From: Paenibacillus xylanexedens
GTDB taxonomy: Bacteria > Bacillota > Bacilli > Paenibacillales > Paenibacillaceae
Assembly (NCBI RefSeq): GCF_001908275.1
Contig: NZ_CP018620.1
Location: 6,820,001-6,884,000 of the forward strand
DNA: 64,000 nucleotides
Direction: 5' to 3'
Within the stretch, counting starts at the first letter, position 1. Each line of letters starts with the position of its first letter. Shown in pieces: positions 46,642 to 57,400 of the stretch. The notes below the pieces were generated by a model, which did not search any database, was not told the DNA's origin, and saw only the letters and a program-made list of their open reading frames with translations. The position numbers and the translations under genes are program-made.

Positions 46642-49600
46642 GCAGGACCCCGGCCTCCGCATCGATCTGCTGCTTGATTTGCACTAAGATGTCACGGATG
46701 ACAACGGCCGTTTCGTCCACGCGCGTGAGTTCCAGTAACTCCTCGTGTGCGCCCTCCAGCCGGTAATCGGCGTAAGCTTGCGTCGTTGTCCTCTGCCAGG
46801 ACGGCAACTGGTGCTCCAGGCGGAACGCTTCGCTGTCCTTCGCAATCAGTTCGTAAATCCGGGCAGTTATCGTTCCTGAATTAATAAGCTGCGCTTCGTA
46901 CGTCAAGGTGGCTTTGATCTTCCGATGAACACGCTCCCGCACGAGCGGATTGCTCATTAATTCCTTCTCTTCTTCGTCGAAATCCGCAAGCATTTCTTCA
47001 AGCTCTTTCTCAGACGTTTCATAAGGTGTGAGTGTGTCCTTGATCCACGAGTCCACCATGAGCACGTCCGTTACGGAATACCCTCTTCTTTCCATCGATT
47101 TGGCTACCTCGAACGTCAGGTTGCCTCCGAAGCAGTAACCCAGCAGCACGTAAGGTCCTTCAGGCTGGATACGAACAATCTCATCCACATAACGGTTCAG
47201 CATGGCCTCGTAATCGATGACATCGTCGATAAAATCAATGCCGTAAAGCACGAATCGGCCGTCTAGTCTGCTTGCAAGCTCTCGGTAACCGATGCCGAAG
47301 CCGCTGCCTGGAGGGAAGCAGAACACGTTCAGATCCCCTGTTTTATTTAGCTTAATGAAGGAGTCTCCCCCTTTATCCAGACCCAGATCCTCCTCTCCAA
47401 AAGCCATGGCTTCAACGGTTACATGATGGAATTGGCGATTCAGCGGTATCTCGATGCCCGTTTCATCGTAAACGGCTTGAACGAGCCTAATCAGACTTAA
47501 GGAATTGCCTCCCAGCTCAAAAAAGTTATCCTTTACGCCAACCTGTGGAATGCCAAGTGTATCCTGCCAGACACGGGCAATCTTCATCTCGAGCAGCGTT
47601 CTCGGCGCGACATATTCCGTTCCTCCAGTGGCGGCTTCCTCTGGCGCGGGTAGCACTTTGCGGTCGATTTTCCCGTTCGGGGTCAGCGGCATCCGCGAAA
47701 GCTGCACGAGGTACGAAGGAATCATATATCCCGGAAGCTGCTTGGCGAGCTGCTCCTTGAGTTCATGCGCCGCCAGCCTCGTTTCCGCAACGTAGTAAGC
47801 GACAAGCTGCTTATGGCCGTTCGCGTCGTCGCGGGCGAGCACCACCGCTTCTTGCATGGCGGCGATCTTCAGCAGCTGCTCTTCAATCTCGCCGATTTCG
47901 ATCCGGTAGCCGCGGATTTTCACCTGATGATCGATCCGCCCCCGGTATTCGATGTTGCCGTCCGGCAGCCAGCGGGCGAGATCTCCCGTCCGGTAAAGGC
48001 GTTCTCCCGGGGCAAACGGATGTTCCACAAATTTCTCTGCCGTCAGCTCTGGTTGGTTCAGGTAACCTCTCGCAAGCCCCACGCCTGCCACGCACAGCTC
48101 TCCGTCCACTCCCGGAGGCACAAGTTGCAGGTGGGCATCCAAAATAAAAATCCGGTGATTAGACAGCGGGCGCCCAATCGGAATGACTCTGCGCTCCGGC
48201 TGCTGCTCATCCGCATCCCAAAGCGTCGTAACAATCGAAGCTTCGGTAGGCCCGTAAGCATTGAAATAGTGGACCTTCTCCTTCCACTGCTGCACAAATT
48301 CGGCCGATACCGCCGAACCTCCCGTTACAAGCTTCGTTAAGCTGGGAAGGCGGTCCGGGTTCAAATATGCGCTGTACGTCGGAGGCAAAATCGCCGCCGT
48401 AATCGCATGCTCGTTCATATAACTCTCGAACAGGCGGTTGTCGAGAATCGTCTCGGCCGTCGGGATGTACAAAGCCGCGCCAAAATAGAGCGCTTTGAAC
48501 ACTTCCCAGCAGGACGCGTCGAATGACAGGCTGGCGAATTGAACGATCCGGTCATGCTCCGTGATGCTCAGCCTGTCCGCGAACATCAGCTTCAAGCTGA
48601 CCAAACCACGATGCTCCAGCATGACCCCTTTGGGTTTGCCCGTCGTACCTGATGTATAGATGACATAAGCCAGATCATTCGGACCGCTGGCCGGCTCCAG
48701 ATTCGAAGCATCCAGCACACCAGTGGATTCCGCCCCGCTATCGCTCCAAACAAAATCGTCTAATTCAAGGCGTGTTCCTTCAAAGTCGGTCTTCTCGTGC
48801 AGATGTTTTTGAATCAGCAATAACGGTGCGCCTGAATCCTCGATAATGAAGCGGATGCGCTCCTCCGGGTAGTCGGGATCGACAGGCACGAAGGCTCCGC
48901 CCGCTTTGAGAATTGCCAGAATGCCGACGACCATATCAAGCGAGCGTTCGACCAGAATCGCTACCAGCTGGTCTGCTTCTACTCCTTTTTCCCGCAGCTT
49001 CCGCGCAAGGCGGTTGGATCGCTCGTTCAGCTCGCGGTAGGTCAATTGCCGCTCGTTCATGACGACGGCCACGTTATCCGGGCGATGCTCCGCCTGTTCT
49101 TCGAACAAGCCATGAATCGTTTTCCCCCGCTCGAACTCGGTTTCGGTGTCATTAAATCCCTTGAGCAGCATCTCCCTCTCGACTGGGAACAGCATATCGA
49201 CTTGTCCAAACTCCAGATCTGGCTGAAATAAAAGCATGGACAGCAAACGAACAAGATGGTCGGCCGCCTGCTCCATAAATGCCCGCTCGTACCGCTGTCC
49301 GTCAAAGCTTATTTCCAGCTCGATGGAGTGGTTTTGGCGGTCGAAGCGAAAAACGGTATCAGCCGCCACACGGTTACCCAGCGGTCCCGGATGAATCGGG
49401 GCGAAGGATGCGATGGTGTTGACGACCGGGAGGCCATGCCCCGTATAGTCCAAATGGAGCGGCTCCACCATTTTTCGAAAAGGCAGGTGCTGATGCTCCA
49501 GCGCCTCGCCGATGGAGCCTTTGATGCCCCCAAGCAGCGTTTTCAGCGTAGTCTGGCTGCTTACCGATGTCTTGATCACCAAGATTTCATGCGGCGGCGT

Positions 49601-49909
49601 CTCGCCCTGGTCTGCGCTATACGAAGGCATGCCGACAAGCACTTGGTCCCGCCCGGTATATTTGAACAGCAGGCTTTTGACTCCTGCCAAAACAATCATG
49701 TACAGAGCCAAATCCGAACCGCTGGCGAGGCCAATGATTCTCTCCGAGAGTTCGCTCGGCAGAGTACGGTGAAGCAAGTCCGGCTCAGCCGCAGATTCCC
49801 CGCCCTCGAATAATTTGGAGGATTGACTGTATGGAAGGAAGCTCAGGCTATCATCTGCGTCAAACTTGCCGCTCCAGTACCGTTCTTCCTTTTCAAATAA
49901 AGATTTCAT
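46631..49909 (-). CDS. pmxB: Polymyxin-type NRPS termination module: half-C, A10(Leu-type), T, TE
   Basis: 1,092 residues, close to PmxB. Residues 1-240 are only the C-terminal half of a condensation domain (YWSGKFD, VLVGMPSYSAD, HQHLPFRKMVEPL) without HHxxxDG. A10 (about 265-770) reads D-A-W-I-V-G-A-I-V, identical to A6 and unlike the Thr code of ordinary polymyxins. Carrier Ser803 is in FFELGGNSL. The type I thioesterase (about 830-1092) has GYCFGG with Cys926 at the nucleophile position, Asp953 and His1055 in the expected spacing. It releases and cyclises the decapeptide. The start is firm: GGGGAGG lies just before the ATG, so the half-C domain is real and not a wrong start. Confidence 0.94.
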   Translation of the reverse strand: MKSLFEKEERYWSGKFDADDSLSFLPYSQSSKLFEGGESAAEPDLLHRTLPSELSERIIGLASGSDLALYMIVLAGVKSLLFKYTGRDQVLVGMPSYSADQGETPPHEILVIKTSVSSQTTLKTLLGGIKGSIGEALEHQHLPFRKMVEPLHLDYTGHGLPVVNTIASFAPIHPGPLGNRVAADTVFRFDRQNHSIELEISFDGQRYERAFMEQAADHLVRLLSMLLFQPDLEFGQVDMLFPVEREMLLKGFNDTETEFERGKTIHGLFEEQAEHRPDNVAVVMNERQLTYRELNERSNRLARKLREKGVEADQLVAILVERSLDMVVGILAILKAGGAFVPVDPDYPEERIRFIIEDSGAPLLLIQKHLHEKTDFEGTRLELDDFVWSDSGAESTGVLDASNLEPASGPNDLAYVIYTSGTTGKPKGVMLEHRGLVSLKLMFADRLSITEHDRIVQFASLSFDASCWEVFKALYFGAALYIPTAETILDNRLFESYMNEHAITAAILPPTYSAYLNPDRLPSLTKLVTGGSAVSAEFVQQWKEKVHYFNAYGPTEASIVTTLWDADEQQPERRVIPIGRPLSNHRIFILDAHLQLVPPGVDGELCVAGVGLARGYLNQPELTAEKFVEHPFAPGERLYRTGDLARWLPDGNIEYRGRIDHQVKIRGYRIEIGEIEEQLLKIAAMQEAVVLARDDANGHKQLVAYYVAETRLAAHELKEQLAKQLPGYMIPSYLVQLSRMPLTPNGKIDRKVLPAPEEAATGGTEYVAPRTLLEMKIARVWQDTLGIPQVGVKDNFFELGGNSLSLIRLVQAVYDETGIEIPLNRQFHHVTVEAMAFGEEDLGLDKGGDSFIKLNKTGDLNVFCFPPGSGFGIGYRELASRLDGRFVLYGIDFIDDVIDYEAMLNRYVDEIVRIQPEGPYVLLGYCFGGNLTFEVAKSMERRGYSVTDVLMVDSWIKDTLTPYETSEKELEEMLADFDEEEKELMSNPLVRERVHRKIKATLTYEAQLINSGTITARIYELIAKDSEAFRLEHQLPSWQRTTTQAYADYRLEGAHEELLELTRVDETAVVIRDILVQIKQQIDAEAGVLHGS
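47955..48670 (-). repeat. A10 pocket core, near-identical copy of the A6 core (63120-63840)
   Basis: From YVIYTSGTTGKPKG to GDLARWLPDGN the A10 and A6 proteins differ at only scattered residues, and the DNA is visibly near identical (for example the stretches at 48001-48290 and 63165-63455). Identity falls away on both sides. Upstream of this block A10 is a close relative of A2. Confidence 0.85.
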
Positions 49910-49948
49910 TCGTACCTCCCCTAAAAATGAAGTGACCGCATACCCCGA

Positions 49949-49981
49949 CGCAGGTCTGGAAAGGCTCGCTTTCGACCTGCG
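49949..49981 (-). other. Intercistronic hairpin between pmxA and pmxB
   Basis: Inverted repeat CGCAGGTC / GACCTGCG enclosing a second stem GAAAG / CTTTC, 2-base bulge, 5-base loop. No T-run follows on the minus strand, so it is not a classical terminator; it may protect or process the mRNA. Confidence 0.6.
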
Positions 49982-50024
49982 CGTTTACGGGCTTGCATGT
50001 TGTTCGCGTCTTCCTTGGGATACA

Positions 50025-50052
50025 CGCGCTGTCGCTTGATGACGGAAGCGCG
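50025..50052 (-). other. Small inverted repeat just after the pmxA stop codon
   Basis: CGCGCT / AGCGCG arms with a 16-base loop immediately downstream of the pmxA stop codon, no T-run. Significance uncertain. Confidence 0.4.
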
Positions 50053-50061
50053 CTTGTAACA

Positions 50062-51432
50062 TTAGAATGCGAATTCGATCGTATCGACGGCACTCTTTGC
50101 GCCTGCCGCCGGTTTATGACATTCAATTCGGCTTAGCTCGAGTTGTGGATTTTCCGCAATTTGAGACAGTACCCGCAGGTAATCCTCAGTCAAGGTGCGG
50201 ATCATCGTTTCTTTGAACAGCTTGGTGGCGTAGAAGAAGCCCCCGCTCAACGCCCCTTCGTTTTCATACATAAACAGCGTCAGATCAAACTTCGCTTCTT
50301 CCAATGGGTCAAGCTCGTAATTCTTCAGGCTGACCCCTTCCAGTTCGGCGTCTCGTTCTTCAATATTTTGCAAGTCGAAAACGGCATCGAACAACGGGAA
50401 GCGGCCCGGCTCCCGTTTCACATTCAAACGTTCCACGAGATCCTCGAATGGATAATCCTGGTTCTCAAAAGCACCCAGAGCCGTTTCCTTCACTTCTTCC
50501 AGGTAGGACAAGAACGTTTTGTCACCAGACGGACGATTGCGGAGCGCCAGCGTATTAACAAACATGCCGATGACCCGCTCCAAATCGGCGTTAGTTCTTC
50601 CAGCCACCGGGGTGCCCACGATCAAGTCCTCCTGACCGCTGTACTTGGACAGCAACACAGTATAGGCCGCAAGCAGCACCATGAACAGTGTGCTTTCACA
50701 CTCGGCAGCCAATTCGCGTAACTGCGCAGAGAGAGAAGCTTCGACGTCGAACTCCACATGCGCGCCTTCGTAGCTACGAACGGTAGACCGTTCGTAGTCC
50801 ATCGGCAGGTCCGCCGTGGGCAGCTCGCCTTCGAAGGTTTGCAGCCAGTACGCTTCCTGCCGCCCGATTCGCTCTCGGTGGGCCTTCGACTGCTGCCAAA
50901 CGGCATAATCCTTGTAATGAATGCGCAGGGGTGGCAGCTGTTCTCCGGCGTAGAAACTCGAGAACTCCTCCATCACAATCGCCATCGATACACCGTCGGA
51001 CACGATATGGTGCATATCGAAAAGGAGAATACGCAGGTGCGGCTCCAGCTCGATGACCCCGGCGCGCAGCAGCGGCGGTTGGCCGAGATCAAACGGACGA
51101 ACGAAGTTGCGAACGATCTGCTCGATTTGATCTGAATCCTCTGTATCCGCTTGATGGTACTCGATAGCAAAATCGACCTGTGGGTATATCCGCTGAACCA
51201 CTTCGCCCTTCATCATTTCAAAACCGGTGCGCAGCGATTCATGCCGTGTTATCAATTTCCGCAAGGCGGCTTCCAACCGGTCTAAATCAAACTCACCTTC
51301 CACCTGCACCAGTTCCGGCATGTTGTAAAGCTGATCTGCTCCATCCAGCGTGTGCTGAATGAACAGCCGTTTCTGCGCGGAGGACAGAGGGTAATACTCT
51401 CTCTGCTCCGCTTGAGGAATGGCCTCATGCTC
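50062..51432 (-). other. PmxA terminal C domain (for residue 10)
   Basis: Complete LCL-type C domain (MHHIVSDG) with no A or T behind it. It should condense the nonapeptide with residue 10 on PmxB, which itself has only a half-C. Confidence 0.88.
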
Positions 51433-54400
51433 CCGCCGTTCCATCGGGGCGATCGCCTCGGCCATCGCCGCAATCGTCGAGTGGCGGAATACGTCGCGCA
51501 GCGGGAGGTTGATGTTTAGTTCCTTAAATACCTTGCCTGCCAGTGACGTCGCTCGCAGGGAGTGGCCGCCAATGTCGAAGAAGTTGTCGTGAACGCCAAT
51601 CTGCTTCGTAAGCCCCAGCACCTCCTGCCAAATCACCGCCAGCTTCATTTCCAGCTCATTGCGCGGTGCGACATACTCCGTTCCACTTCCCGCTTCCCCT
51701 TCCGGCGCTGGCAGCGCCCTCCGGTCTATTTTCCCATTCGGTGTCAGAGGCAGACGCTCCAGCTCCACGGAGTACGACGGGATCATGTAACCCGGTAGCT
51801 CCTGTGCCAGAGCACTGCGCAGATCGTTCACTGCCAGCTTCGCTCCAGTATCCGGCGTGTAATACGCACACAGTACCTTCTGCCCATTCGCATCACTTCG
51901 AACCAGCACCACCGCTTCGCGCACACCTTCCACACGCAACAGCTGCGACTCGATCTCACCCGTCTCGATCCGGTAGCCCCGGATTTTTGCCTGGTTATCG
52001 ATCCGCCCGATGAAGTCCACGTTGCCGTCTTCCATCCACCGCGCCAAATCTCCCGTGCGGTACAACCGCTCGCCCACAGCGAACGGACTGTCTACGAACT
52101 TCTCTTCCGTCAGCTCCGGTTGGTTCAAGTACCCACGCGCCACTCCGACGCCGCCGATGACCAGTTCGCCCAGCACGCCGACTGGTACGGGATTCAGATG
52201 TGCGTCCACGATGTGAAATTTCGCATTCAACCACGCTTTGCCGATCGGCACATGGCCTGTATGCGGCAGCTTCGTCAGCGCTTCGTCATAGAAACTGGAG
52301 TCGATCGCCGCTTCCGTCACACCGTAAGCGTTAATGATGCGGAACGACGAGCCGAAGCGTTCCTGCAAGGTTCGGTAATCCGCCACACTGCAGCTGTCCG
52401 AGCTTGTAATCAACAGCTCCATCCCGCTGAACTCCAACCCCTGTTCATGTACGTATTCCATAAACGGCACGATCAGCGCCGGTGTTGATTCGAAGATCGT
52501 CACTCGCTCCCGCACTATCCAGTAGTACAGACGAGAAGGATCGATCCGGTCGTCCTTCGGCACAATCACCATCGTGCCTCCGTTGTACAGCGTCCGGGCA
52601 ATGTCGCCCACGAACACGTCAAACGAGAAGCTGGCGAGTTGCAGCAACCGCACCGGGAACTGATCTAATCGGTATTCCCGCCGGTAACCCGCCGCCGTGT
52701 TCACCAGGCTGCGGTGCTCGATCATCACACCTTTCGGCTTCCCCGTCGTTCCCGATGTGTAGATCACGTACGCCAGATCCTCTGGGCGGGCTTCATGGAA
52801 GCTGTCCATGCCAACAACATCAACATCAACATCATCCACAACATCCAGATGGTTCCGATCCGCACCGTTCACAGCCCCCGTTAGTTTGCCAGAGACCCGA
52901 CTGGAAGCCATGTTGGAGCCTTGATCAAAGCACATCGGAGCATTTGCCCGATCTTCGCTGTACGACACTTCGTCGTCGAGGTACAGCACCGACATCAGCG
53001 CCAGCTCCTCTTCGCGGAGCCAGGCCTCGGCACGTTCTCGCAGCGGCGTTTGTGTCAGCAGTACCTTCGCTCCGCTGTCTTCGAGCATAAACCGCACGCG
53101 GTCCGCCGGATAATCCGGGTCGAGGGGTACATACGCCCCGCCGGCTTTCCAGACGGCCAGCACGGCCACCAGCAAGTCCACCGAACGCTCGGCGAGAATG
53201 CCAACGATTGACTCCCGGCCGATGCCATTTGCACGCAGCGTGACCGCTAAGCGGTTCGCTCGCTCGTTCAGCTCCACATACGTTAGGCGGTTATTCTCAT
53301 ACACAACGGCCTCCGCTTCCGGCGTACACTCTGCCTGTTTCTCAAACAGACGGTGGAACGTAGCCGCAGGAGCCGCTTCTTGCTGCGCTGGATTAAACGC
53401 ATTGAGAACTTGTTCTTTTTCCTCTGCTGTCAGCAAGTTCAGCTCGGCAATCTTCGCATCTGGACGGTTTACAATTGTCAGGAGCAACTGCTCGTAATGT
53501 TTTGCCAGCCGTTCAATCGTCTCCCTTTTGTAAAGAGCTGTCGCATATTCAAAGCTGTAATCCAAGCCGCCGTTCTCCTCGCCCACATCCAAGCTGATAT
53601 CAAACTTCGCAGTATCAAGTACGCTCGGATAAGGAATCAGGCGAAGCCCTTCCAGCTCAAATTGCTCGTTCTCCGTATTCTGCATCGTAAACATCGTGTC
53701 GAAGAGCGGATTGCGGCTTAAATCACGGGTGACTTGCACCTTGTCCACCAATTGTTCAAACGGATAGTTCTGATGCTCAAAAGCACGCAGAGTTGTTTCT
53801 TTGACTTCGTTCAGATATGACAGGAATGTTTTCTCCGAAGACGGATAACTGCGAATCGCCAGCGTGTTTAGGAAAATCCCGATCAACGGCTGCACATCTC
53901 CATGATTCCTTCCGGCAATCGGCGTACCAACGATTACGTCTTCCTGACCTGAATATTTATGCAAAAGCACGTTATACGCCGCAAGCAGCACCATAAACAG
54001 CGTCGTGCCCGTGTCCGAAGCCAGCTGTTTCAGGCCGCCGGTTTTTGAAGCGTCGAAGGAAAACTCCAGCGTTTGACCTTCGTAGCTCTGTACAGCCGGA
54101 CGTGGATAGTCGGTCGGCATTTCCAGCACCGGAAGCTCGCCCTGGAACATGTCCAGCCAATACGCCCCCTGATGCTGAAGCCTTTCCTGCTGCTCCTGCG
54201 AATGCTGCCAAACGGTGTAGTCTTTGTACTGAATGCGCAGTGGCTCCAATTGCTCTCCACCATACAAACGTACGAATTCTTCAACAAAGATTTCCATTGA
54301 AACGCCGTCAGAAATAATATGATGCATGTCGTACATCAGAATATGGCGTTCCGGAGCCAGCTCAACAAGGCCTACCCTCAACAGCGGTGGCTTAGCCAAG

Positions 54401-57400
54401 TCAAACGGACGGACGAAACCGTGAACCACCGCTTCGACCTCTTGCTCATCCGCTTGATAGAACTCCACCGCAAAATTCACGTCCTGGTAAACCCGCTGTG
54501 ATGCTTCTCCATCCACCATTTCAAACCCGGTGCGCAACATTTCATGCCGCGCCACGAGCTTACGGAACGTTTCTTCGAACCTTGCCCGGTCCAAAGCACC
54601 CTCCAGCAGCATCGCTTCCGGCATGTTGTAGCTAAGCTCCGCAACTTCCAGCTGATTCAGAATAAAGAGACGTTTTTGAGCAAAAGATTGCGGGTACACC
54701 TCTCGGCCATCCGTCACCGGAATGGAAACAAATATCTGCTGATCCAGCCGAGAAATGGCGGTAGCCATGCTCTCGATCGTGGAATGGCGGAACACGTCGC
54801 GCAGTGGCAGATCCACGTTCAACTCTTTATGAATCTTGCTGACCAACGTTGTCGCGCGCAGGGAGTGGCCACCGATGTCGAAGAAGTTGTCATGAACACC
54901 AATCTCCTTCGCAAGCCCCAGCACCTCCTGCCAAATCGCCGCCAGCTTCGTTTCCAGCTCATTGCGCGGTGCGACGTACTCCGTTCCGCTTCCCGCTTCC
55001 CCTTCCGGCGCTGGCAGCACCTTCCGGTCTATCTTTCCGTTCGGTGTCAGAGGTAGACGCTCCAGCTCCACAAAGTACGACGGGATCATGTACCCAGGCA
55101 ACTCCTGTGCCAGCGCCCTGCGCAGATCGTTCACTACCAGCTCAACTCCGGTATCCGGCGTGTAATACGCGCATAGCGCCTTCTGCCCGTTCGCGTCACT
55201 TCGGACCAGCACCAACGCTTCGCGCACACCTTCTACCCGCAACAGCTGCGACTCGATCTCCCCCGTCTCGATCCGGTAGCCCCGGATTTTTGCCTGGTTG
55301 TCGATCCGGCCGATGAAGTCCACGTTGCCGTCTTCCATCCACCGCGCCAAGTCTCCCGTGCGATACAACCGCTCACCAGCGGTGAAAGGACTGTCTACAA
55401 ACTTCTCTTCCGTCAGCTCTGGACGGTTCAAGTACCCACGTGCTACCCCAACTCCGCCGATAACCAATTCGCCCAGCACACCGACTGGAACAGGATTTAG
55501 ATGTGCATCCACGATGTAAAACTTCGCATTCAGCCATGCTTTTCCGATTGGCACATGACCTGTCTGCGGCAGCTTCGCCAACTCCTCGTCATAGAAACTG
55601 GAGTCGATCGATGCTTCCGTCACGCCGTAGGCGTTAATAATGCGGAACGATGAGCCAAAACGCTCCTGCAAGGTCCGGTAATCTGCCACACTGCAGCTGT
55701 CCGAGCTTGTGATGAGCAGCTCCATACCGCTTAACTCCAGCCCTTGCTCGTGCACGTATTCCATAAACGGTACGATCAGTGCTGGTGTTGATTCAAAGAT
55801 CGTCACTTGCTCCCGCTCTATCCAGTGGTGCAGGCGAGACGGATCAATCCGATCATCCTTCGGTACAATGACCATGGTGCCTCCGTTATACAACGTGCGT
55901 GCCATATCACCCACGAACACGTCAAACGAGAAGCTGGCGAGTTGCAGTAGCCGGACTGGGAACTGATCCAACCGGTATTCCCGCCGGTAGCCCGCTGCCG
56001 TGTTCACCAAGCTGCGGTGCTCAATCATTACACCCTTCGGCTTGCCTGTCGTTCCCGACGTGTAGATCACGTACGCTAGGTCCTCAGGACGAGCTTCATG
56101 GAAGCTGTCCAAGCCAGCAACCTTCAGATGACTCGGATCATCGCTGTTCACAGCACCCGTCAGCTCGCCGGAGACTTTACCGGAAACCATGCCGGAGGCA
56201 AGCGGTGCATTCTCCCGGTCTTCGCTGTATGACGTTTCGTCGTCGAGGTACAACACCTTTGCAAGTGCCAGTTCCTCTTCGCTGAGCCAGGCTTCAGCAC
56301 GCTCTCTCAGCAGCGTTTGTGTCAGCAGCACCTTCGCTCCGCTGTCTTCCAGCATGAACCGCACGCGGTCCGCCGGATAATCCGGATCAAGCGGTACATA
56401 CGCCCCGCCCGCTTTCCAGACGGCCATCACGGCCACCAACAAATCGACCGAACGCTCGGCGAGAATGCCAACAATCTCCTCCCGGCCGATTCCACTTGCA
56501 CGCAGCGTTGTCGCCAAGCCGTTCGCCCGTACGTTCAGCTCCGCATACGTCAGCCGATCGTTCTCGTATACAACGGCTTCCGCTTCCGGAGTGCGCTCCG
56601 CCTGTTCCTCAAACAGTCGGTGGAACGCGGCCACAGGAGCCACTTCCGATTGCATCGGGTGAGACGCGCCGAGAATCTTCTCTTTTTCATCTGCCGTCAA
56701 CAAGTTCAGCTCAGCGATCTTTGCATTCGGATGGCTTACAATCGCCGCAAGCAAATGTCCAAAATGAATCGATAGCCGCCGGATCGTGCTTTCTTTATAA
56801 AGAGCCGTTGCGAATTCAAAGTTGCACTCCAGTCCGCCATTTTCTTCCGTGACATCCACACTCAGGTCGAACTTGGCCATACCATATTCGCTAGGGTACG
56901 GGGACAATTTCAGCCCTTCCAACTCAAACTCTGACTCCTCCAGGTTTTGCAGGGAGAACATCGTGTCAAACAGCGGGTTGCGGCTCAAATCCCGGCTAAC
57001 CTGCACTTTATCGACGAGTTCTTCGAACGGATAATTCTGATGCTCGTAAGCGCCTAAAGTCGTTTCTTTCACTTCTTCCAAATACGACAGGAAGGTCTTC
57101 TCCGAAGCCGGATAATTGCGGATCGCCAGCGTGTTGACGAACATTCCGATCAAAGGCTGCGTGTCGCCGTGCGTTCTGCCCGCAATCGACGTTCCGACGA
57201 TCAAATCGTCCTGACCTGTGTATTTATGCAAAAGCACGGTATATGCGGCAAGCAACACCATATATAGCGTCGTTCCTCTTTGAGCGGCCAGCTGTTTCAA
57301 GCCTTCGTTCGTTGCCTCGTCCACGAAGGACGTCAGCGTATGTCCCTCATAGCTCTGTACAGCAGGACGCGGATAGTCCGTTGGCATTTCCAGAACCGGC

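Noticed and set aside
49893..50126. Possible small gene between pmxA and pmxB
   Set aside because: The 77-codon frame overlaps both genes, has no family resemblance and no good ribosome site.
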